Source: Nitrospirota bacterium (GTDB taxonomy: Bacteria > Nitrospirota > Thermodesulfovibrionia > Thermodesulfovibrionales > JdFR-88). From it: a DNA stretch of 5,833 nucleotides. Each line of letters starts with the position of its first letter. The stretch's first letter is position 1. Under the pieces are notes generated by a model. That model had not been told where the DNA came from. It saw only the letters and a program-made list of their open reading frames with translations, and ran no database searches. Shown here piece after piece: positions 1 to 5,833 of the stretch. The stretch lies in assembly GCA_021825785.1 (NCBI GenBank), contig JAKAGP010000140.1:1-5833 (forward strand), read 5' to 3'. A program made the translations under genes and the position numbers.

Positions 1-2
1 GG

Positions 3-95
3 CTCGGGCCCTCCGGCATTGAAAAAATCTTGAGGGTGTGTTTGGTTATCGAATACTTGATCAGCACCCTTCTTCAAATGGAAAGTCCGGCATGA
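3..95 (+). CDS. Probable 3' end of an upstream gene (partial)
   Basis: The frame that begins at base 3 is open from the window edge to a TGA at 93-95 and would encode a 30-residue C-terminal tail (starting LGPSGIEKIL, ending LLQMESPA). Its TGA overlaps the ATG at 92 as ATGA, the classic arrangement of translationally coupled genes in a bacterial operon, which is the main reason to believe it. The start of the gene lies outside the window. I cannot identify the product; the LGPSGIEKIL stretch is faintly like C-terminal ends of lactate/malate dehydrogenases, too weak to use as a call. A competing reading is a tail ending at the TGA at 31-33 in the frame of base 1 (ending PPALKKS). Thirty codons are too few for a firm decision. 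Confidence 0.4.
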   Translation, partial: LGPSGIEKILRVCLVIEYLISTLLQMESPA

Positions 96-2083
96 TCCTT
101 CTCGTGAAACCCCGGGGATTTTCCCTTACCAGCTCCCCGCCCCTGGGCCTGGGCTACCTGGCCGCGGCTCTTGCCGAAAAGGGATTTGCGGCAAGGATCG
201 TCGACCTGTCGCTGAGCGGTCAAACCGGCGTCTGGGAAAAGGCGCTGATGCTCGAGCCTATTGACTGGATCGGTTTTTCGGTGTCGAGCCAAAACCTTTC
301 CCACGCCAAAAAACTCGTTTCCCTGGCAAGGGCAGTCCGGCCCGGAGTTCCTTTAGTTATCGGCGGTACGTACCCCACGACGCTTCCGGAACTCGCCCTT
401 ACGGAGCTTACGGTGGACGCCGCCGTACTGGGGGAGGGCGAGCGGACGGTGGTGGAGCTTGCCGCGGCCCTGGCCGGGGGGCGGGACCTTTCCACGGTGG
501 CCGGTATCATCTTCCGACGCGGGGACGAGGTGGTCCGCACAGATCCACGCCCCTACGAAAAGGACCTGGATACCCTGCCCATCCCGGACCATGCACAGAT
601 TCCGCCCTCGAGCTACTCGGCTGTACCCTGGCAGATCGTGAAGCGCGGAAAGACCGTGGGGGCGATTCTCACCAGCCGGGGGTGCCCTTACGGCTGCTCC
701 TTCTGTGCAGCCGGGAGCATAATGGGGCGAAGTTGGCGCAGGCGCTCGCTTTCCCTTGTGGGCGAGGAGATGGCCATGCTCCACCGGCGCTTCGGAGTGA
801 ACGAGTTCCACGTCATGGACGACAACCTGGCAGGAACGCGTGATCATCTCCGGGGCTTTTGCGAGGAGATTCTCCGGCGCGGGCTCGACATACACTGGAA
901 GACACCCAACGGGGTCCGTTCCGACCACCTGGACGACGACACGCTGGCCCTCCTGCGGCGCTCGGGATGCTACATGCTGGGTTTCGGGATCGAGTCCGCG
1001 GACAAAAGGATTCTCAAGGGGGTTGCCAAGGGCACGGACCCCGCCTTCATAAGGGAGCGGGTCCGGGCCGCCAAGCGGCATGGCATAATCACTTTCGGCT
1101 ATTTCATCATAGGGCTTCCTGGCGATACCACCGAAAGCATGAACCGCAGTATCGCCTACTCGGTTTCCTCGGGGCTTGATCTCGCCCATTTTTCCTATTT
1201 CGTTCCCTACCCAGGCTCCGCGGCATATGCCGGCCTTTCTCCGGAATCCCGGGCGCGGGTTCGTGACCGTATGTGGAATTTCTTGCCCTGGGAGCGCCCG
1301 GAACTTCCGGCGTCTCTCCAGCGCAGGACCAACAGAAAGGCCCACGCGGCTTTTTACCTGCGTCCGAAAACCATACGCCTTTTCCTGGGATTCTTGGATT
1401 TTTCCAACATCCTGCCTTTTTTCCGGGCGGGTCTCTCCTTCGCCCGTGGCAAAAATTCCGCCTTGAGCGGGGCCTCGGACGTTTTACCGGGAACCAGGCT
1501 GGCGGCCTTGGCTGCGTCAGCCTTGATGCTTACGGCCCGGCGAATGCTGGAAGGGGGCTTCGGAGCCGACGAAAGCTTGGTGAAACGCTTGGCGGCGCTC
1601 CACCCGGGGCGTGTGCTGGACGCCGGCTGCGGGGAAGGTGCGCTGGCTGCCTCCATACCGGCCGGGCGCTACCTGGGCGTGGACAAGAGCGCCTTTCGTC
1701 TTGCGGCCGCAAGGCTCAGGAAGCCTGACCACGCCTTCCTCAAGGCCGACTTGACGGGCAACGACCTCATGGACGGGCGATTTTCCCTCGTCATCCTTTC
1801 CAAGACACTTCACCACATGACCGACGCGGAGGCCCGGCTGGCCATTGCCCGGGCGGGACGCCTTCTGGAGAAATCCGGGGCGATCCTGGTCCTTGAGCCC
1901 GAAGCCCCGCAGGATACGAAAAACCTTTTCCACAGGCTCGTGTGCCGGATGGAGACCGGCCGCCACCACCGGGGGCATAAGGCTATCGCGTCCTTGCTCC
2001 CGGAAGACCTGGTCGTCACCCGGCACGGCCGATACAAGGCCTTCCCCATGCTTTTCAATTACGCCGTGATCATGGCCCGCTGA
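92..2083 (+). CDS. B12-binding/radical SAM protein fused to a class I SAM methyltransferase
   Basis: Predicted cytoplasmic enzyme of 663 residues with three modules. Residues 1 to about 140 are a cobalamin-binding-like Rossmann domain (PPLGLGYLA at 16-24, VIGG at 89-92, LGEGE at 113-117), without a visible DxHxxG cobalt-ligand motif, as is common in this class. Residues about 185-430 are a radical SAM barrel: the 4Fe-4S cluster motif CPYGCSFC has cysteines 198, 202 and 205, followed by MDDN, GFGIES (297-302) and YFIIGLPGD (337-345), ending in the FYLRP segment (421-425) usual for the family. Residues about 490-663 are a class I methyltransferase: SAM-binding VLDAGCGEG (508-516), acidic D531 after strand 2, and LSKTLHHM (569-576). 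I chose ATG 92 because it starts the B12 domain exactly and overlaps an upstream TGA; an in-frame GTG at 38 would add 18 unrelated residues. Family members methylate or rearrange unreactive carbons in lipids, antibiotics and tetrapyrroles; the substrate here is unknown. The next gene follows after 30 bp. Confidence 0.9.
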   Translation: MILLVKPRGFSLTSSPPLGLGYLAAALAEKGFAARIVDLSLSGQTGVWEKALMLEPIDWIGFSVSSQNLSHAKKLVSLARAVRPGVPLVIGGTYPTTLPELALTELTVDAAVLGEGERTVVELAAALAGGRDLSTVAGIIFRRGDEVVRTDPRPYEKDLDTLPIPDHAQIPPSSYSAVPWQIVKRGKTVGAILTSRGCPYGCSFCAAGSIMGRSWRRRSLSLVGEEMAMLHRRFGVNEFHVMDDNLAGTRDHLRGFCEEILRRGLDIHWKTPNGVRSDHLDDDTLALLRRSGCYMLGFGIESADKRILKGVAKGTDPAFIRERVRAAKRHGIITFGYFIIGLPGDTTESMNRSIAYSVSSGLDLAHFSYFVPYPGSAAYAGLSPESRARVRDRMWNFLPWERPELPASLQRRTNRKAHAAFYLRPKTIRLFLGFLDFSNILPFFRAGLSFARGKNSALSGASDVLPGTRLAALAASALMLTARRMLEGGFGADESLVKRLAALHPGRVLDAGCGEGALAASIPAGRYLGVDKSAFRLAAARLRKPDHAFLKADLTGNDLMDGRFSLVILSKTLHHMTDAEARLAIARAGRLLEKSGAILVLEPEAPQDTKNLFHRLVCRMETGRHHRGHKAIASLLPEDLVVTRHGRYKAFPMLFNYAVIMAR

Positions 2084-2113
2084 TCATCAGGATAAACCGG
2101 GCAATAAGAGGCC

Positions 2114-4174
2114 ATGCCAAGCCCTCGGGACATATTGACACCGATCACCTATCTCCCCCACCCCTTTCAATTGGCCTCTGGTCTGTTTTACAGCCCATAC
2201 ACCGAGATAGGTTGGATATGCGCCTTCTCATTGGCGGCCCTGGGGCTCATCCTTATATTCGTCAGCCGGAAGACCTTCAGAAAGGCGACTGAGACTTATC
2301 CCAGGCTGGAAATGGCTTTCCCGTTAGGCATTGGTTTTATCATATTTATTATAGCTGCTCCAACTGTCGGCCTGAATTCGTTGCATAACATGGAGCAGGC
2401 CAATATGTTGAGCTATAAGAATATGTCTTTTTTTCAAACCGCCTTGACAGGAATAACATTTACTCATTATCCGTTATATTATATATTTTTAAAATTGCTA
2501 TCTAATATATATGCTTCTTTGAATTTCTATCGGATTATAAATGTAGTAATTCATATCATATCGTTAATAGCAGTATATAATATATTGATTACTCTTTATG
2601 ATAGCAAAACGGCAAAAATTTCTTTGCTATTTTTTGCTTTTTCTCCGTTTCTCATATATTATTCAAGGGTAGTTGAATACTACATACCACTTATCTGTAT
2701 TACCATGTATTTAGTCTATTATATATTAAATTATAATATCAATAGAAGTTTATTCCCTTTACTTTTATTTTCTATAGCAGGATCTTTACTGCATCAGGAA
2801 TTTATTCTTCTTCCAATTATATTTTTTATTATTTATTCATTTAAATATGGCTACGGATTTATCAAAATATCTTATTTTTATCTTGGTATTTATTTTGTTG
2901 TTTTCTCGCCGATGTGCTTATTCATATCTGTCCAATTTCCTATTGTTTATAAGGTAATGATAAAATTTCAATCAATATTTGATGTATACTCAATATTTAT
3001 ATCGAATCCTATTATACAGACTATAAAGGATATATTTATATCTTCTGGTTATTTTATTACAATGTCAGATAATTTTTTATCGCTGTTTGTTGGTGCAATA
3101 CTTTTTATTATAACTATTATTCTATGCTTTTATAATATATCTCATAGAAAAAATATAATATGGATTTATTTGCTTGTCATTTTACTTTTTATTTCATTGA
3201 ATTACTACTATTATTACAATGTAGAATATAAGCAGCTTCACGGCTATTATCCTATGATGAGACATTTTATCCTGGCTCTGCCTGTGTTGTTTCTTTCCCT
3301 ATCAGAGCTAATATACATTCTGCTTCGAGCTGGTTTCAATAAAACATGCTATGGCCTGATCGCCCTTCTCCTGTCGTTGCAGGCCTCGTCGGACGCCCGT
3401 ATCCTGCTGCGCCCCACGGTTCCGGATTCCGAATCGGCATGGAAGCACATCGCAGCCGGCCTGACGGAAGGCGACGCAGTGGCCGTTACTCCGGTGCCCC
3501 TGTTTCTTTTCGCCACGCTCAGATATTATATTCCACCGCACGCAACGGGTAAGGGGGGGCCCTACTGGGCCGACCTCGCGTCGCTTACGAAAGAAAGCGG
3601 CCGGCGCGCCTCGGGAGAATCCGTTCTCCTCAACTTTTCGAACTGCTGGGCGGACTACCCATCCATGCGGAACGCTTTTTTTGTCAACAGGATATGGAAC
3701 GTGCGATACGACTTCCGCATGTTCGGGCTCATTCCCGAGTTCGGCGGCAAGGGCGAGCAGCTTTTTGACGAGCAATTTTCGGATTGGAAGCTAAAGGAGG
3801 AAACGGCCTTCCCCTTTGTCCGGGTAAGGCTTCTCGAGGCCCCGCCAGTGCCGCGGTGGAGTGGGGGACCGCTTGTCATATGCGCGGGAGTGAACGATCT
3901 CAAGTTCGTCCGCGGTGTGGAAGGGGATGTTTTCCAAAAGGCGCCCGTCAGACGCCTGACGGATAATGCCCAGGTCCTGGCGCCGCCATGCCCCTCCGGA
4001 CCGCCCAAAAGAATCGTCGTGCGGGGTCCGGGCTTCACCCTTGCCCGGGACGTAGCCCCTCCGGGAGATCAAGGCGCGCCTGCCGTTTCCTTTCGGCGTG
4101 ACGCCCGCGGCTTTATAATTCCGTTGACATTCGTTAAAGGGCGTCTGTATCGTTACATCGTTTTGTGGTATTAA
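2114..4174 (+). CDS. Polytopic GT-C (PMT_2/GT39-like) membrane glycosyltransferase
   Basis: A 686-residue inner-membrane protein, probably moving a sugar from a polyprenyl-phosphate carrier to a lipid, glycan or protein on the outer face. Hydrophobic segments lie near residues 33-50, 68-85, 140-160, 168-183, 188-206, 213-240, 253-275, 322-342, 347-365, 385-403 and 408-422. Family landmarks in order: a first outer loop SLHNMEQAN (89-97), THYPLYYIF (117-125) matching the P-PLYY motif, SPFLIYYSRVVEYY (177-190) matching the YSQEARMY region, and YYPMMRHFILALP (378-390) matching the RY-LP motif. Residues 425-686 form a soluble, probably periplasmic domain I do not recognise. In the first loop the usual Asp-Glu pair appears as Met93-Glu94. 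Codons at about 2330-3350 are AT-rich (many ATA, TTA, TTT), unlike both ends of the gene. The start ATG has AAGAGG upstream, but only 2 bases away, so initiation may be weak or coupled. A polymerase (O-antigen ligase type) is a less likely alternative. Confidence 0.75.
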   Translation: MPSPRDILTPITYLPHPFQLASGLFYSPYTEIGWICAFSLAALGLILIFVSRKTFRKATETYPRLEMAFPLGIGFIIFIIAAPTVGLNSLHNMEQANMLSYKNMSFFQTALTGITFTHYPLYYIFLKLLSNIYASLNFYRIINVVIHIISLIAVYNILITLYDSKTAKISLLFFAFSPFLIYYSRVVEYYIPLICITMYLVYYILNYNINRSLFPLLLFSIAGSLLHQEFILLPIIFFIIYSFKYGYGFIKISYFYLGIYFVVFSPMCLFISVQFPIVYKVMIKFQSIFDVYSIFISNPIIQTIKDIFISSGYFITMSDNFLSLFVGAILFIITIILCFYNISHRKNIIWIYLLVILLFISLNYYYYYNVEYKQLHGYYPMMRHFILALPVLFLSLSELIYILLRAGFNKTCYGLIALLLSLQASSDARILLRPTVPDSESAWKHIAAGLTEGDAVAVTPVPLFLFATLRYYIPPHATGKGGPYWADLASLTKESGRRASGESVLLNFSNCWADYPSMRNAFFVNRIWNVRYDFRMFGLIPEFGGKGEQLFDEQFSDWKLKEETAFPFVRVRLLEAPPVPRWSGGPLVICAGVNDLKFVRGVEGDVFQKAPVRRLTDNAQVLAPPCPSGPPKRIVVRGPGFTLARDVAPPGDQGAPAVSFRRDARGFIIPLTFVKGRLYRYIVLWY
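4091..4153 (+). promoter_or_regulatory. Candidate sigma-70 promoter elements for the downstream radical SAM gene
   Basis: Inside the last 85 bases of the glycosyltransferase gene there is a perfect -35 hexamer TTGACA at 4124-4129, followed after 18 bases by TATCGT (4148-4153, 4 of 6 to consensus). Just before it, a perfect -10 hexamer TATAAT sits at 4114-4119, but the bases at -35 distance (TTTCGG, 4091-4096) are poor. Either pair would give a leader of roughly 245-280 bases running through the repeat element to the TTG start at 4406. The codons also encode protein here (FIIPLTF), so the hexamers could be coincidental. This is inference from matches only. Confidence 0.3.
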
Positions 4175-4243
4175 ATTTTGTTTCATAGTCCTGAAACGTT
4201 ACCCGGGCTTATAAAACAAACTCCATGCTCCGGCTGTCTTTTG

Positions 4244-4381
4244 GCAGCTCGTTGAAAAAGCTGAGATTTAGGCCCGATAGAAAAGACGGCGAAAAGTACG
4301 CGCCCTCATTGGCTTTTCGCGTGCCTTGCATTTCATCGTTTTTCATCAGCCTGTGTGAATTCGAATTTTTCAACAGGCTGC
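4244..4381. repeat. 138-bp repeat-like element with 16-bp inverted ends
   Basis: The left end GCAGCTCGTTGAAAAA (4244-4259) and the right end TTTTTCAACAGGCTGC (4366-4381) are inverted copies matching at 14 of 16 positions. Nested inside is a perfect 8-bp inverted repeat, GCGAAAAG (4289-4296) with CTTTTCGC (4313-4320), around a 16-base loop. The interior has no reading frame of note and no transposase. The structure suits a small non-autonomous mobile or REP/MITE-like element. I recall TTTTTCAACAGGCTG-type ends recurring between genes of Desulfobacterota, but that is memory and not tested. No clear target-site duplication is visible at the edges. It could instead act as a folded leader of the downstream gene. 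Confidence 0.5.
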
Positions 4382-4393
4382 TAACAGGCTGTT
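4372..4393 (+). repeat. 11-bp tandem direct repeat
   Basis: AACAGGCTGCT (4372-4382) is followed directly by AACAGGCTGTT (4383-4393), matching at 10 of 11 positions. The first copy forms most of the right end of the inverted-repeat element, so the second looks like a duplicated end. It abuts the ribosome binding site of the next gene. Confidence 0.65.
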
Positions 4394-4408
4394 AGGGGAA
4401 ACATCTTG
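4394..4408 (+). promoter_or_regulatory. Ribosome binding site that fixes a TTG start
   Basis: AGGGG at 4394-4398 lies 7 bases ahead of TTG at 4406. The protein from this TTG begins MRVLLIYPG, the expected first strand of a B12-binding domain, and no in-frame ATG occurs until residue 22, inside that domain. The site begins immediately after the tandem repeat, so any hairpin formed by the repeat could affect access to it. Confidence 0.7.
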
Positions 4409-5827
4409 CGTGTTCTTCTCATCTATCCAGGCTCACACTACAACATCGTAACCCCCCCCTTGGGCCTAATGGCAGTGGCCGCCTATATCCGCAAGGCGCA
4501 CCCGGACTGGATCATAGAAATAAAAGATTTCCGGCTGGACCGCATGTCGGGGGAGAACGCCGCGCAGTATGTGGCGCGTTGGGCGCCCGACATTGCCGGA
4601 ATTTACGGGATCCCCCCCGACACGGCTTTTTTCGTGGACATCGCCCGGTCCATCCGGCCTCATGTTCGCAGCATCGTGGCGGGAGGGCCCCTTGCCACGG
4701 TGTTTCCGCAATACGTACTTGAAAATTGCCCTGTAGACTACCTGGTGATGGGCGAGGGCGAAATCCCCTTCGCGAGGCTTCTTGCGCACATCGAAAAAGG
4801 TGATGAAAACGTCCCGGCCATTCCCCGCGTCATTCAGGCAGCCCATTCGGACATTGTCTACGACGCATCGGCGGACCTCGTGAACGACCTCGACACGCTG
4901 CCTTTTCCGGCATGGGACATGATCGACGTCGAAAGGTACTTCAGCCGCCCCAGCCACTCGATGAACCCCGTCATAGGCCGCAAGCGCGTCCTCCCCATCA
5001 TGACCTCCCGGGGTTGCCCGTTTACATGCAGTTATTGTCACAACATGATGGGCAAGAAGTTCCGGGCGCGCTCGGTTGCGAACATAATCTCGGAACTTGA
5101 ATTGTTGATCCGCGATTACGGAATCGAAGCCGTCGAGATATGGGACGACATCGCAAACATGGACCCCGGGCGGATGGAGGAGCTTTGCAATGTGCTGATC
5201 GAGAAACAAATAAAATTGGCGATTTCCTTCTCGCCGGGCCTGCGGGCCGACCTGCTGACCGAAGAACTTGTTGACAAAATGTTACAAGCCGGGACCAAGA
5301 GGATAAATTTCGGCATAGAGACCTGTTCGCAGCGAATACAAAAAATTACATCCAAAGTTCAGGACCTGGAAAAAATAAAAAAAATTTCACATTACATATC
5401 GAAGAAAAAAGGAGTTATTCTCGGCGGTTTTTTTATCATAGGAAATCCCACTGAAACCGAGCGGGAGATCAAATCGACGCTTGCATTCGCCCGGAGCCTG
5501 CCGATCGATATCATATCGATCAACATCTGCACGCCGTTTCCCGGAACCAGGATGTTCGAGCGTCTGCCCCCGCAACAACGGGAGGAATTGCGCAGGCTCC
5601 CCCCCCACCGCTTCAGCTTTTTTCAGGCAAATTTCAGCGTATGCGAAGTCACGCCGGAAAGGTTGCTGGCCATTCAACGGCGGGGATACCTCGGGTTTTA
5701 CATGAGTCCCCGGCGGCTTTTCTCCATCTTCAGAAAAGTGTCCATGCGGGAAAGCATGGCCGGCGCCTTCGAGGTACTCCGTTTTGCCCTTCTGCCCAAG
5801 TATCGGATACTTTACCAGGAAACTTGA
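4406..5827 (+). CDS. B12-binding/radical SAM protein
   Basis: Predicted cytoplasmic enzyme of 473 residues, a usual length for the cobalamin-dependent (class B type) radical SAM family. Residues 1 to about 140 are the B12-binding-like domain: MRVLLIYPG first strand, TPPLGLMAVAAYI (16-28), VAGGP (91-95) and MGEGE (115-119), with no DxHxxG. Residues about 195-400 are the radical SAM barrel: cluster motif CPFTCSYC with cysteines 204, 208 and 211, WDD (246-248), NFGIE (301-305), GFFIIGNPTE (341-350) and TPFPGT (376-381). The tail carries the GFYMSPRRLFSIF segment (430-442) typical of these proteins. The start is TTG with AGGGG upstream. It shares domain order with the fusion protein upstream but has no methyltransferase domain and is clearly a divergent paralogue, not a recent copy. 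Codons around 5330-5420 are noticeably A-rich. The substrate is unknown; candidates from context are a lipid or glycan intermediate. The stop is 6 bases from the window end. Confidence 0.9.
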   Translation: MRVLLIYPGSHYNIVTPPLGLMAVAAYIRKAHPDWIIEIKDFRLDRMSGENAAQYVARWAPDIAGIYGIPPDTAFFVDIARSIRPHVRSIVAGGPLATVFPQYVLENCPVDYLVMGEGEIPFARLLAHIEKGDENVPAIPRVIQAAHSDIVYDASADLVNDLDTLPFPAWDMIDVERYFSRPSHSMNPVIGRKRVLPIMTSRGCPFTCSYCHNMMGKKFRARSVANIISELELLIRDYGIEAVEIWDDIANMDPGRMEELCNVLIEKQIKLAISFSPGLRADLLTEELVDKMLQAGTKRINFGIETCSQRIQKITSKVQDLEKIKKISHYISKKKGVILGGFFIIGNPTETEREIKSTLAFARSLPIDIISINICTPFPGTRMFERLPPQQREELRRLPPHRFSFFQANFSVCEVTPERLLAIQRRGYLGFYMSPRRLFSIFRKVSMRESMAGAFEVLRFALLPKYRILYQET

Positions 5828-5833
5828 ACGAAA

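Larger units (their letters stand above)
4175..4405. other. Intergenic region between the glycosyltransferase and second radical SAM gene
   Basis: No convincing reading frame lies in these 231 bases. From left to right it holds a small hairpin (GTTTCA 4180-4185 with TGAAAC 4192-4197), a hairpin with a TTTT loop (GCTGTC 4233-4238 with GGCAGC 4243-4248), a 138-bp element with inverted ends (4244-4381), an 11-bp tandem repeat (4372-4393) and the Shine-Dalgarno of the next gene. None of the hairpins is followed by a T tract, so I see no canonical intrinsic terminator. Confidence 0.7.

Noticed and set aside
1..33. Alternative upstream gene tail ending at TGA 31-33 in the frame of base 1
   Set aside because: Only 10 codons are visible and nothing separates it from chance; the frame ending at 93-95 has the coupled ATGA arrangement. 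Not excluded.
38..91. GTG at 38 as the start of the fusion enzyme
   Set aside because: It adds 18 residues (FGYRILDQHPSSNGKSG type) that do not resemble the domain, its GAGGG is only 1-2 bases away, and ATG 92 both begins the B12 domain and overlaps an upstream stop.
353..1345. Long open frame of about 330 codons on the minus strand
   Set aside because: It lies fully antisense to the radical SAM domain, its product has no recognisable motif, and long antisense frames are expected opposite GC-rich genes.
3945..3962. Perfect 7-bp inverted repeat CCGTCAG/CTGACGG with a 4-base loop
   Set aside because: It is inside the coding sequence, lacks a T tract, and short palindromes of this size are expected in GC-rich genes.
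4180..4197. Hairpin GTTTCA/TGAAAC just after the glycosyltransferase stop as a terminator
   Set aside because: The stem is 6 bp and AT-leaning, and no T tract follows on either strand.
4242..4255. Possible sigma-54 promoter (TGGCA then TTGA)
   Set aside because: The GG-to-TTG spacing is one base short and the -12 GC is replaced by GA; it also lies in the repeat end.
4466..5209. Open frame of about 247 codons on the minus strand
   Set aside because: Antisense to the B12/radical SAM gene, with no family motif and His/Arg/Val-rich composition typical of a shadow frame.

Overview
The window looks like an accessory locus from a GC-rich Gram-negative bacterium. A Desulfobacterota (former Deltaproteobacteria) host is my best guess. 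It rests on the density of cobalamin-type radical SAM genes and on an intergenic repeat whose ends read TTTTTCAACAGGCTGC and its inverse, a type I recall only from memory in that group. The sequence alone does not prove taxonomy.

Layout, all on the + strand: (1) bases 3-95, probably the 3' end of an upstream gene whose TGA overlaps the next ATG; (2) 92-2083, a three-part protein with a B12-binding-like domain, a radical SAM domain and a C-terminal class I SAM methyltransferase; (3) 2114-4174, a polytopic membrane protein of the GT-C / PMT_2 (GT39-like) glycosyltransferase type with a soluble C-terminal domain of about 260 residues; its membrane core is strikingly AT-rich while both ends are GC-richer; (4) 4175-4405, a 231-bp non-coding stretch holding a 138-bp repeat-like element with inverted ends, a nested inverted repeat and an 11-bp tandem duplication; (5) 4406-5827, a second B12-binding/radical SAM protein with a TTG start and a good Shine-Dalgarno.

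The first two complete genes are close together (30-bp gap) and are probably co-transcribed with whatever lies to the left. The third complete gene is separated by the repeat element and may have its own promoter; candidate hexamers lie in the last 60 bases of the glycosyltransferase gene. Two cobalamin-type radical SAM enzymes around a lipid-carrier-type glycosyltransferase fit a pathway that builds and alkylates or rearranges a lipid or surface glycan, but the substrate cannot be read from the sequence. No CRISPR array, tRNA, rRNA, transposase or toxin-antitoxin pair is visible.
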